Below are positions 1 to 6,005 of a DNA stretch of 6,101 nt, piece after piece. How positions within the stretch are numbered: position 1 is the stretch's first letter; every line of letters begins with the position of its first letter. The DNA is from Propionibacteriaceae bacterium (GTDB lineage Bacteria > Actinomycetota > Actinomycetes > Propionibacteriales > Propionibacteriaceae). The notes beneath the pieces were generated by a model. That model was not told where the DNA came from and did no database searches. It was given only the letters and a program-made list of their open reading frames with translations. Made by a program: the position numbers and the translations under genes. The DNA lies in the NCBI GenBank assembly GCA_031260385.1, contig JAIRKB010000314.1, positions 1-6,101 on the forward strand. Reading direction: 5' to 3'.

Positions 1-1742
1 ATCGGCCGCGCGATGTCCGACCACGTGAGGATCGGCCGCGCTATGACCGGCCACCGCGTGACGACCGACCGCCGCGTGGAGATAGACCGCAATATGATCG
101 GCCGCCGCGTGGGGATCGACCGTCATATGACCGACCGCGTGAGGATCGTCCGCGGTATGATCGGCCACCTCGTGATGACCGTCCTCGTGAAGACCGGCCG
201 CCGCGTGACGACCGGCCGCCGCGCGGGGATCGACCGCAGTATGACCGTCCACGTGGTGATCGTCCGCAATACGATCGGCCGCGTGGTGATCGTCCGCAGT
301 ATGACCGGCCACGCGATGATCGTCCACCGCGTGGTGATCGGCCACAGTTTGACCGGCCGCGAGATGATCGTCGTCCAAGTTCGGATAGGGATCGTTCTGA
401 CCGTGGTCCTCGTACCGACGGTGGATATCGTTCTGACCGTGGTCCTCGTACCGACGGTGGGTATCGTTCGGATCGTGGTCCTCGTACGGACGGTGGGTAT
501 CGTGGGGGGAGTGGCGACCGTCGTCCTCGTACCGATGGCTATCGTTCGGAACGTAGTGAGCGGCCTCCCCGTACCGACGGTGGTTACCGTTCAGACCGGA
601 GCGAGGAGTCGCGCGGGCGAGGATACTCGGATCGGGATCGCTCTGACTTCCGGCGCCCACGCCGAGATGACTTCGAAGAACGCCCAGTTCGACCTGGCTT
701 GGAGGCCCGGGTGGATGAGCCGCCCACTCCCGTGATGGGTGAGGATGTCCGGATGCCGCGGGGGATGAAAGCGGAGTTGAAGGGGTTGTCGGCCCAGATG
801 GCCGAGATCGTGGGGGCCCACCTGATGGCGGCGATTGAGCTTATTGACGAGGATCCCGAGTTGGCTTATCGTCACGCCGAGGCCGCCCGGCGCCGGGCGG
901 CGCGCCTGCCAATCACTCGGGAGGCGGTGGCGGAAACCGCCTATGCAGCCGGGTTGTACGAGGAGGCGCTAGCCCAGTATCGGGTCTTACGCCGGTTGAC
1001 TGGCTCACCGGACGTGATTCCGGTGATGGTCAATTGTCTGCGCGCCTTGAGCAAACATCGCGAAGCCCTGGAGTTGATCGAGGAGGGTAACCAGCAGATC
1101 ACCGATCCGGCGATGGCGATTGAGTTGATGATCGAGTCGGCGGGTGTCCGCATCGACATGGGGCAACGTGAGGAGGGGCAGCGGATATTGCGCAGCGAGT
1201 TGGAGCGACCGACCTTGCGCCACCCGCGCTTGGCCCATGCCCGACTGCTCTGTGCCTACGCCGAGCTCCTGCTAGAGGACGGCGAAAAGGAGGCGGCCTA
1301 TCACGCGTTTGCAGCGGCGGTACGGATCGATCCGGAGGGGGTGACCCCGGCGCTGGACCGGCTTGACGAACTCGATGGTGTGATTCTGGACTTGGACGCG
1401 ACCGATCTTGGGGGTGAAGACGACGAAGACCCCAACGAGGATGACGGCGACGCCGATGAGGATGACGCCGATGAAGACTCCGACGAGGACGACGACGAAG
1501 ACGACGAAGACGCCGATGAAGACGACGCCGAAGACGATGAAGACGCTGACGAAGACGCCGAAGACGACGACGACGCCGACGAAGACGACGAAGACGCCGA
1601 TGATGACGAGGATGACGAGGACGAAGACATCGAGCCGAAGGCGGGTGACGCCGCTCAGACCGACCCCGACGACCTCGTCGCCGATGCCCCCGCCAGTGAT
1701 GAGCCAGTGACGAAGGGGGAGGCTGAGGAGGTATCGGTATAG
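1..1742 (+). CDS. TPR-like protein with Arg/Pro/Asp-repeat N-terminus and polyacidic C-terminus (5' partial)
   Basis: The frame is open from the left edge (first full codon at 3) to TAG at 1740-1742, giving 579 visible residues; the start lies outside the window. Residues 1-130 are Arg/Pro/Asp repeats, about one third Arg. Residues 131 to about 195 are RSDRGPRTDGGY-type repeats, followed by an Arg-rich linker. From about residue 253 comes a helical domain of about 210 residues with TPR character, for example AYAAGLYEEALAQYRVLRRL and AELLLEDGEKEAAYHAFAAA. A 73-residue Asp/Glu tail then leads to a short acidic end. From memory, the helical core matches the actinobacterial family encoded just upstream of a HAD phosphatase (M. 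tuberculosis Rv1691 position). Some relatives also carry Arg/Asp-rich N-terminal repeats. No signal peptide or membrane segment is visible, so it is probably cytoplasmic. Its function is unknown. Disordered charged arms around a TPR scaffold suggest protein or RNA binding (inference). A start at the TTG at 699 is unlikely, because the upstream repeats clearly read in this frame. Confidence 0.88.
   Translation, partial: RPRDVRPREDRPRYDRPPRDDRPPRGDRPQYDRPPRGDRPSYDRPREDRPRYDRPPRDDRPREDRPPRDDRPPRGDRPQYDRPRGDRPQYDRPRGDRPQYDRPRDDRPPRGDRPQFDRPRDDRRPSSDRDRSDRGPRTDGGYRSDRGPRTDGGYRSDRGPRTDGGYRGGSGDRRPRTDGYRSERSERPPRTDGGYRSDRSEESRGRGYSDRDRSDFRRPRRDDFEERPVRPGLEARVDEPPTPVMGEDVRMPRGMKAELKGLSAQMAEIVGAHLMAAIELIDEDPELAYRHAEAARRRAARLPITREAVAETAYAAGLYEEALAQYRVLRRLTGSPDVIPVMVNCLRALSKHREALELIEEGNQQITDPAMAIELMIESAGVRIDMGQREEGQRILRSELERPTLRHPRLAHARLLCAYAELLLEDGEKEAAYHAFAAAVRIDPEGVTPALDRLDELDGVILDLDATDLGGEDDEDPNEDDGDADEDDADEDSDEDDDEDDEDADEDDAEDDEDADEDAEDDDDADEDDEDADDDEDDEDEDIEPKAGDAAQTDPDDLVADAPASDEPVTKGEAEEVSV
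3..392 (+). repeat. In-frame Arg/Pro/Asp tandem repeats
   Basis: The coding sequence here is an irregular tandem array built on DRPPR[G/D/E]D and YDRPRGDRPQ units. The cleanest 30 bp units are at 240-269 and 270-299. A tyrosine or phenylalanine appears roughly every 10 to 28 residues. The translated stretch contains only R, P, D, E, G, Y, Q and a few other residues, so it should be intrinsically disordered. It is a polyampholyte with a slight positive excess. The long open frame in another phase (13-735) is a by-product of the repeat. Confidence 0.85.
393..587 (+). repeat. RSDRGPRTDGGY tandem repeats (36 bp unit)
   Basis: Three 36 bp units (393-428, 429-464, 465-500) encode RSDRGPRTDGGY. The first two differ at a single third-codon base (GGA versus GGG). 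The third has a few more silent changes. Diverged units follow at 501-542 (14 codons) and 543-587 (15 codons). The pattern fits recent tandem duplication inside the Arg-rich arm of the TPR protein. Confidence 0.88.
1416..1634 (+). repeat. Polyacidic (Asp/Glu) coding repeat
   Basis: These 73 codons encode about 60 acidic residues, Asp more than Glu. Most of the rest are Ala, spaced in DEDDADED-like units. At DNA level it is a GAC/GAA/GCC triplet repeat, so both strands carry long spurious open frames, such as a poly-Ser frame on the minus strand at 1301-1630. It forms the C-terminal tail of the TPR protein. Confidence 0.9.
1726..1731 (+). promoter_or_regulatory. Ribosome binding site of the HAD phosphatase gene
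   Basis: AGGAGG lies inside the last codons of the TPR gene, 11 nt before the GTG at 1743. The GTG directly follows the TAG of the upstream gene. The site supports the GTG start and suggests translation coupled to the upstream gene. Confidence 0.75.
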
Positions 1743-2561
1743 GTGACCAAGCGACTCGTTGATGACTATGACATCGTCGGTTTCGACCTCGATGGTGTGG
1801 TTTATCGCGGTCCAGATCCCGTGCCTTACGCCGCCGAGGTGATCCAAGAGTTGCGTCGCAGCGGCATCCGCGTCGGTTTCGCCACTAATAACGCCTTGCG
1901 CGACCCGGTAGCCGTGGCCGACCACCTCACCCACCTCGGGATTGCCACCACCCCCGATGATGTGGTCACCTCCGCCCAGGCGACCGCTCGAATCATGGCC
2001 GAAACCCTCCCGCCCGCCGCCGAGGTCCTCACCCTTGGTTCTGCCGCTCTGGTAGCCGAGATTGTGGGTGTTGGCTTGTCAGCGGTCCGGAATCGCTCGG
2101 CGACGACCACCGCGATCTGTGTCGGCTTCCACCCGGGGCTAACCTGGGAGGACCTTAATGAGGGTTGCTTTGCGGTTCAGGCTGGGGCTACCTGGTACGC
2201 CTGTAATGCTGATCTCAATCGCCCTACCCCGGAGGGTCTCGCGATTGGCATGGGTGGGATGCTCAAGGCGATGGCCGAGGCTCTGCCCGGGCTCAGTCCA
2301 ATCATGGGCGGTAAACCCGCCCGCCCGCTATTCGATGAGATTCTGTTACGTCTTGCTGGGGATCTCGCGGCGCCGCGACTGCTCTTTGTCGGGGATCGTC
2401 TGGACACCGACGTTGAAGGGGCGAGCCTAGCTGGCTGGGACTCGCTCTTTGTTCTGAGCGGTTCCCACAGCCTCGCCGACCTAGCCCTTGCCGCGCCGAA
2501 ACAACAGCCAACCTATGTTGGTTCCGACCTGAGGACACTGCTGGAAAATCCCGGTCGCTAA
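1743..2561 (+). CDS. HAD-IIA (NagD-type) sugar/polyol phosphatase
   Basis: This 272-residue cytoplasmic hydrolase of the HAD superfamily is expected to dephosphorylate a small phosphorylated metabolite with Mg2+. Motif I is FDLDGV with nucleophile D15 and acid/base D17. Motif II is ATNN with T48. The motif III lysine is K191 in GGKPARPLF. Motif IV is VGDRLDTD with D218 and D223. The NADLNRPTPEGLAIGMG stretch (about 155-171) is typical of the IIA cap region. The GTG start directly follows the upstream stop codon and has a good AGGAGG site. The position next to a TPR gene matches M. tuberculosis Rv1692, reported as a glycerol-3-phosphate phosphatase that recycles glycerol phosphate. That substrate is plausible here but not shown by sequence. 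Rv1692 is longer, with an extra C-terminal domain as I recall; this protein ends shortly after the HAD fold. Other NagD-like substrates (p-nitrophenyl phosphate, nucleotides, phosphoglycolate) remain possible. Confidence 0.92.
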   Translation: MTKRLVDDYDIVGFDLDGVVYRGPDPVPYAAEVIQELRRSGIRVGFATNNALRDPVAVADHLTHLGIATTPDDVVTSAQATARIMAETLPPAAEVLTLGSAALVAEIVGVGLSAVRNRSATTTAICVGFHPGLTWEDLNEGCFAVQAGATWYACNADLNRPTPEGLAIGMGGMLKAMAEALPGLSPIMGGKPARPLFDEILLRLAGDLAAPRLLFVGDRLDTDVEGASLAGWDSLFVLSGSHSLADLALAAPKQQPTYVGSDLRTLLENPGR

Positions 2562-2575
2562 CCGCGGATGTGTAA

Positions 2576-2606
2576 TTGGGACAACGGCCTTGTCGGGACT
2601 TACAAT
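2576..2606 (+). promoter_or_regulatory. Candidate promoter of the membrane-protein gene
   Basis: TTGGGA (2576-2581) and TACAAT (2601-2606) resemble sigma-70-type -35 and -10 boxes, with a 19 bp spacer that is longer than ideal. The -10 box fits well and lies about 60 bp before the ATG. A short inverted repeat, GACAA-N5-TTGTC (2580-2594), lies between the boxes and could be an operator. This is a prediction from sequence only. Confidence 0.35.
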
Positions 2607-2621
2607 AGGCGTGGAAGCCGC

Positions 2622-2650
2622 ATGTTCCCATTGACCCGATGATGGGACAT
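2622..2650 (+). promoter_or_regulatory. Inverted repeat / possible leader hairpin
   Basis: ATGTTCCCAT (2622-2631) and ATGGGACAT (2642-2650) are complementary apart from one bulged T, with a 10 nt loop. The hairpin would sit in the 5' leader downstream of the predicted -10 box. It ends 6 nt before the ribosome binding site. It could modulate translation or mRNA stability, or act as a DNA operator. No U-tract follows, so a terminator is unlikely. Confidence 0.45.
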
Positions 2651-2656
2651 CCTAGT

Positions 2657-2663
2657 AGGGGAG
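2657..2663 (+). promoter_or_regulatory. Ribosome binding site of the membrane-protein gene
   Basis: AGGGGAG is 4 nt before the ATG at 2668 and within a purine-rich run. It supports this start codon. Confidence 0.7.
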
Positions 2664-2667
2664 AGCT

Positions 2668-3675
2668 ATGACACAACCACCTTGGGGGCAAGGTCCACAA
2701 CAACCGTCCTACCCACCCACACCACCGCCTAGCGGACCGTACCAACCGCAACCAATGCAACCGAGCGCACCCTACCCGCCGGCCGCCGCACCCAACACGC
2801 CTTATCCGCCGGCCGCCGCGCCCAATCCGCCTTATCCTCCGGCTGCCGGGCCAAATGCGCCTTATCCGCCAGCTGCCGCGCCTAACGCGGCTTACCCGCC
2901 AGCTGCCGGGCCCAACGCGGCTTACCCGCCAGCTGCCGCACCCAATGCGGCTTACCCGCCAGCGGGCCAGCCCTACCAGGGGTCTCCTTACGGCCAGCCC
3001 CCCTTCCAACCCGGCTACGGACCCGCTGGGCCAGGAGCGCCCCCGAAGAAGAAAACCGGCCTGATCATCCTGATCGTCGTTCTCGTCGTCCTCTTGGCCG
3101 GTGGTGTGGCGGCGGCCATTGCCCTGAGCGGGTCTGGAACCGAGGGTGGCGGATCGGTCAACCAAAGCAATATCCCAAGCGACGATCCCAGTAACGATCC
3201 CAGCGATGATCCGACCCCAACCCCCACCCCAACCCCCACCACGGTTCCCACCCGCAATGGCATCGGTGATGTCACACCGCGGTCGGGTTGGACACAGGAT
3301 GCGGAAGAAGAGGATCCCACCTACGTGAAGGGGACCTCCGGGTTCATCATCATCGAAACCAAGCCTGTGCTCGCCTCTTTGTATGATGACATCAAACAGT
3401 GGGCCGAGTTCGGGCTGAACTCACGCTTTGGCGATGAGCCGAATGCCAAGATCAGCGACCCAGTCGAAACGACCCTCGATGGAATGCGCGCCCTTCAATA
3501 CACCATTGAGGGAACCAAGAACAGCAACGGAGTCGCGCTGGTCTTCGTCTATGTCTACATTGGCAATGCCGGTGAGACTGATCGTTATGTGATCTACGCT
3601 GGTATGGCTGCCGACGCTAAGTCCATAGTCATGCCAGATGTCGAAGCGATGATCAGCTCCTTTAAGGTTGGCTAG
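2668..3675 (+). CDS. Single-pass membrane protein with Pro/Tyr decapeptide repeats and an exported C-terminal domain
   Basis: This 335-residue protein has no cleavable signal peptide at its start. Residues 1-126 are a Pro/Tyr/Gln/Asn-rich disordered arm, containing six exact-length decapeptides of the type YPPAAAPNAA at 36-95. KKK (127-129) precedes one hydrophobic helix (about 131-153), so the basic side should stay inside and the C-terminus should be outside (type II topology). A flexible linker follows (154 to about 196) with SDDPSNDPSDDP and a TPTPTPTP run. The rest (about 197-335) is a compact alpha/beta-looking domain ending in VEAMISSFKVG. Its size and ending resemble the Mog1/PsbP/LpqN-like fold of actinobacterial cell-surface proteins, but this is a weak recollection, not a motif match. 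Proline-rich cytoplasmic arms of this kind are common in actinobacterial envelope proteins. The function is unknown. The gene probably has its own promoter in the preceding gap. Confidence 0.85.
   Translation: MTQPPWGQGPQQPSYPPTPPPSGPYQPQPMQPSAPYPPAAAPNTPYPPAAAPNPPYPPAAGPNAPYPPAAAPNAAYPPAAGPNAAYPPAAAPNAAYPPAGQPYQGSPYGQPPFQPGYGPAGPGAPPKKKTGLIILIVVLVVLLAGGVAAAIALSGSGTEGGGSVNQSNIPSDDPSNDPSDDPTPTPTPTPTTVPTRNGIGDVTPRSGWTQDAEEEDPTYVKGTSGFIIIETKPVLASLYDDIKQWAEFGLNSRFGDEPNAKISDPVETTLDGMRALQYTIEGTKNSNGVALVFVYVYIGNAGETDRYVIYAGMAADAKSIVMPDVEAMISSFKVG
2773..2952 (+). repeat. 30 bp tandem repeat encoding YPPAA[A/G]PNxx
   Basis: Six consecutive 30 bp units begin at tyrosine codons 36, 46, 56, 66, 76 and 86, and a degenerate seventh begins at 2953. 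The units read YPPAAAPNTP, YPPAAAPNPP, YPPAAGPNAP, YPPAAAPNAA, YPPAAGPNAA and YPPAAAPNAA. They differ at third-codon positions and at the last two residues. Confidence 0.9.
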
Positions 3676-3706
3676 TCCAGTCGCACCGTGCCATCGGAGG
3701 GACTAG
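3672..3706. repeat. Inverted repeat spanning the convergent stop codons
   Basis: CTAGTCC (3672-3678) and GGACTAG (3700-3706) are perfect inverse complements separated by 21 nt. The left arm begins with the CTAG that holds both stop codons. Within the spacer, GCA-CCG-TGC (3683-3691) could add a small inner stem. No T-run adjoins either side, so a role as a bidirectional terminator is uncertain. Confidence 0.4.
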
Positions 3707-5249
3707 TGACCGTGTATTTATAGGTCACGAGCTTGGATTGCCCAGGCTCGAGGGTTAGTTTCCAAGTCAGGATGCCTTTATCCTTGTCGATCTCGGCGCC
3801 AGAGGTTTCGTTGGTGTCGACCGTAATCCGCTTGTTGACGGGCACCGGAATCTGATCGAGTAGGTCGATGGTGATCGCGACAGACTTGAGATTGCGGACG
3901 GTCAACTCCCATTGCCGGCTCTGCTTAACGCTACCGACAATGGCAGTGGTAGCGGTGTAATCTTTACCGCGCTCGCGGGTGACCAGGACGGCGTTATCGG
4001 TGCCCAACGAGAGTTCCAAATCCTTGGCATCCTCGACGGCGCTGGGGTCAATGACGGTGGAGCCAACATAGCGATCCCGGAAGAAGACGGCCGCTTCACC
4101 GGCGATTAGGTTGACTGCTTGCCAGCCCGAGACCGAGGCCAACAGGAAGGTTTCCCGGTTCATTTTTGGTACGCAGCGGTAGCGATACTGAGCGGGTAGG
4201 CGGTGGGTGGCGATGGCGACCTGGCCTGAGTCATCGCCACTAGCGATGGTTTGGGGGGCGGTCAAGGCATATTCAACGCTGGTGACCGACTCGACGACCG
4301 CGGCTGGGGGCGGGGGTAGGGCGGCGTCCATGGGGGCGGCGGCAGCGACCTCCATCTCCATCATGTCCTGAGCCATTGCTCTCATGGCCTTTGGCGCCGC
4401 GGCGCCCACCGCTCGTTGGCGTTGGAGGGGCGGCCGGTAGAAGTCGATATACCAAGGGTTGAGCTCCGGGCAGACCCCACCCAGCGAGGGGTTCCCGGTC
4501 GACAGGGTGAGCGCGATATCGGTCCAGTTCTCACCGGTGTTTTGAGACACGGCGGCTTTGTATTCTAGGGCGACATCGCCGCCAACCTGATTGACGCGGA
4601 TGTCGTAGCGGGGTTGCCAGGAAGCCGTGTCAACGTAATAGGACACCGTCAAGGTCGCCTCGGTAGCCTCCTCGGCGGCGACGGTGACGTGAATCTCGGA
4701 AACTGGATCGGCCGTGGCGCGAAAACTACCCAATTGCGCTTTCAGGTTCTGGATTGCCCGGGTAAGCTCCTTGATCTGCTTCTCGCGAGCGAAGCGAGCC
4801 TGACGGATCGTCGCCATCCGTTCGTTGTAGAACAACACCGCCGCCTTCAGCTCTTCGGCCTTCAGCCCGGCTTTCGTACCGGCTAAGCGGCGATTCTCGG
4901 CAAAGAAACCCTCTTCGAGCTCACCGAGAGAGATTTGGCTCTTGGCTTGGGCTAGGTCATCTTCAAGATCCTCAAGCTGATCTTTTAGCGCCGTGATCTC
5001 CGCGCTGTAGTCAAGGCGCTGGATATGGTTGGTGAGGTGTTCAACCGCGCCAATCTGAACCCCCCCGCTAGCGGACACCTGGATCGACTGTGGGTTTAGC
5101 CAAGCGGGTAAGGCCCCAAATACCAGTTGGTGGACGCCTGCGGCCAGCGGTAACTCGGCGCTGCGGGTGATATGGGCGCCACTCAGATAGACGGTCGCGG
5201 CCGTGATCGTAGAGTCAATCGGGGTGGCGGTAGTGGGGCTGTTCTTCAT
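3672..5249 (-). CDS. MuiA-like DUF4140/DUF4139 protein, cytoplasmic form
   Basis: I start this 525-residue protein at the ATG at 5249, because GAAGGG lies 6 nt upstream. An in-frame TTG at 5264 would add five residues but would overlap that site. Residues of about 11-110 form the DUF4140-type N-terminal domain (VYLSGAHITRSAELPLAAGVH). Heptad-rich helices at about 78-112 and 143-175 look like a coiled-coil hairpin. A DUF4139 beta-rich domain runs from about 185 to the end, with the hallmarks SWQPRYDIR (209-217) and QNTGENWTDIALTLSTGNP (235-253). It is split by an Ala/Met/Pro-rich insert at about 279-320. This architecture is that of the MuiA (mucoidy inhibitor) family, whose biochemical role is unknown. 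Many Gram-negative members are exported, but this one shows no signal peptide or membrane helix. It lies 63 bp downstream of the BioM-like gene on the same strand and may be co-transcribed. Its stop codon overlaps that of the convergent membrane-protein gene. Confidence 0.88.
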   Translation of the reverse strand: MKNSPTTATPIDSTITAATVYLSGAHITRSAELPLAAGVHQLVFGALPAWLNPQSIQVSASGGVQIGAVEHLTNHIQRLDYSAEITALKDQLEDLEDDLAQAKSQISLGELEEGFFAENRRLAGTKAGLKAEELKAAVLFYNERMATIRQARFAREKQIKELTRAIQNLKAQLGSFRATADPVSEIHVTVAAEEATEATLTVSYYVDTASWQPRYDIRVNQVGGDVALEYKAAVSQNTGENWTDIALTLSTGNPSLGGVCPELNPWYIDFYRPPLQRQRAVGAAAPKAMRAMAQDMMEMEVAAAAPMDAALPPPPAAVVESVTSVEYALTAPQTIASGDDSGQVAIATHRLPAQYRYRCVPKMNRETFLLASVSGWQAVNLIAGEAAVFFRDRYVGSTVIDPSAVEDAKDLELSLGTDNAVLVTRERGKDYTATTAIVGSVKQSRQWELTVRNLKSVAITIDLLDQIPVPVNKRITVDTNETSGAEIDKDKGILTWKLTLEPGQSKLVTYKYTVTSPSDGTVRLD

Positions 5250-5255
5250 CTTGTT

Positions 5256-5261
5256 CCCTTC
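5256..5261 (-). promoter_or_regulatory. Ribosome binding site of the MuiA-like gene
   Basis: On the minus strand, GAAGGG lies 6 nt before the ATG at 5249. It decides for this start over the in-frame TTG at 5264, whose coding sequence would include the site. Confidence 0.65.
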
Positions 5262-5264
5262 CAA

Positions 5265-5275
5265 GCGAGTCTCGC
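5265..5275. repeat. Short palindrome in the MuiA-like leader
   Basis: GCGAG-T-CTCGC is an odd 11 bp palindrome ending 15 bp upstream of the ATG at 5249. It lies just after the weak -10-like box. It could be an operator half-site or chance. Confidence 0.25.
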
Positions 5276-5283
5276 CTCACACC

Positions 5284-5316
5284 ATCTTACCCAAAGGTGG
5301 CTTACTGGTTAGTCAA
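5284..5316 (-). promoter_or_regulatory. Weak candidate promoter of the MuiA-like gene
   Basis: On the minus strand, TTGACT (5316-5311) overlaps the BioM stop codon. It is followed by a TAAGAT -10-like box (5289-5284). The 21 bp spacer is too long for a standard promoter, so only the -10 box may count. The alternative is read-through from the biotin genes. Confidence 0.2.
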
Positions 5317-6005
5317 GCCCGGTCGGCTTCGGCGTCGATGAGATCGCGGTAGAAAGGCAAGGCGGTCTCAGGGCGGTCATCGGCGACGACGCCGCCTTGG
5401 TGAAGAACGATCACCCGGTCGAAGTCGGTTAGAGAGTCGAGATCGTGGGTGACGACAATGACCGGCTGGGTGAGGTCACGGATCACCTGCATGACCCGAC
5501 GTTTATTAGCAAGATCGAGCAGGGTGGTTGGCTCATCGAAGATGACGATCCTTGGCCCAGTGATCAGGATCGCGGCGATCGCAAGGAGTTGCTTTTGGCC
5601 ACCCGAGAGCAGGTGGGCGCCGTGATCGCGGTGAGAGGCCAAGCCGTACCGTTCTAGCCAGTCCATCACCCGGGCTTCAACCTCGGCTTTTGGGAGGCGA
5701 GCCGGGCGCAAGGAGAAGGCAAGGTCCTCAGCGACGGTGGGCATGATGATCTGCAGGTCGGGATCTTGAAAGACGAAGCCGACTAAGGTTCTCACAATCG
5801 CCAAATCGCGGACCGTGTCATATCCGTCAACACTAACGCGGCCCGCCGTCGGGCGGACTAAACCATTGCAGAGCCGGGCGAGGGTGGACTTACCGGAACC
5901 ATTACCGCCGATGATCCCGATGCGCGGTTCGTCTAAATGGAGGCTGACATCGCGTAAGACCTCCCGGTCACCATAGCGGTGACTGACCGAATCAAACTGG
6001 ATCAT
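5313..6005 (-). CDS. bioM: ECF transporter ATPase, probably BioM (biotin uptake)
   Basis: This 230-residue ABC ATPase would drive uptake of a vitamin at the cytoplasmic face of the membrane. Walker A is GGNGSGKS (33-40). The Q-loop is Q80 in VFQDPDLQI. The signature is LSGGQ (133-137). Walker B is IVIFDE (153-158), with catalytic E158. The D-loop is TTLLDL (160-165) and the switch histidine is H187. The VFQDPDLQI stretch is typical of CbiO/EcfA ATPases, and EPTTLLDLANKRRV looks like BioM rather than cobalt or general EcfA proteins. The length is normal for the family. The ATG overlaps the stop of the upstream reading frame in an ATGA, implying translational coupling to a probable BioY. A BioN permease gene does not follow as expected. 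If the neighbour is not BioY, this would be a general ECF ATPase. Confidence 0.88.
   Translation of the reverse strand: MIQFDSVSHRYGDREVLRDVSLHLDEPRIGIIGGNGSGKSTLARLCNGLVRPTAGRVSVDGYDTVRDLAIVRTLVGFVFQDPDLQIIMPTVAEDLAFSLRPARLPKAEVEARVMDWLERYGLASHRDHGAHLLSGGQKQLLAIAAILITGPRIVIFDEPTTLLDLANKRRVMQVIRDLTQPVIVVTHDLDSLTDFDRVIVLHQGGVVADDRPETALPFYRDLIDAEADRA

Noticed and set aside
1..600. CRISPR-like or intergenic direct repeats
   Set aside because: The repeats are in frame, keep codon phase, have no uniform spacers, and translate to a coherent disordered protein arm.
13..735. Long plus-strand open frame of 240 codons over the repeat region
   Set aside because: It is out of frame with the conserved TPR domain and gives an irregular Val/Ile/Arg/Met-rich product. 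The in-frame reading gives clean RSDRGPRTDGGY and DRPPRGD repeats continuous with the TPR domain.
1272..1934. Minus-strand open frames opposite the acidic tail (Val/Ile/Phe-rich and poly-Ser products)
   Set aside because: They are antisense shadows of the GAC/GAA triplet repeat and have no domain or plausible ribosome site.
2302..3165. 287-codon minus-strand open frame spanning the HAD gene, the gap and the membrane-protein gene
   Set aside because: It is a shadow of two well-supported plus-strand genes. Its Trp/Arg/Gly repeats are the complement of the YPPAA repeats.
3706..3728. GTGACC-N11-GGTCAC hairpin as a terminator of the membrane-protein gene
   Set aside because: The stem is only 6 bp with an 11 nt loop. 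It has no following T-run and lies inside the MuiA-like coding region.
5249..5264. TTG start at 5264 for the MuiA-like gene
   Set aside because: No ribosome site fits it as well, and the GAAGGG at 5256-5261 would lie within its own first codons. The ATG at 5249 is correctly spaced from that site.
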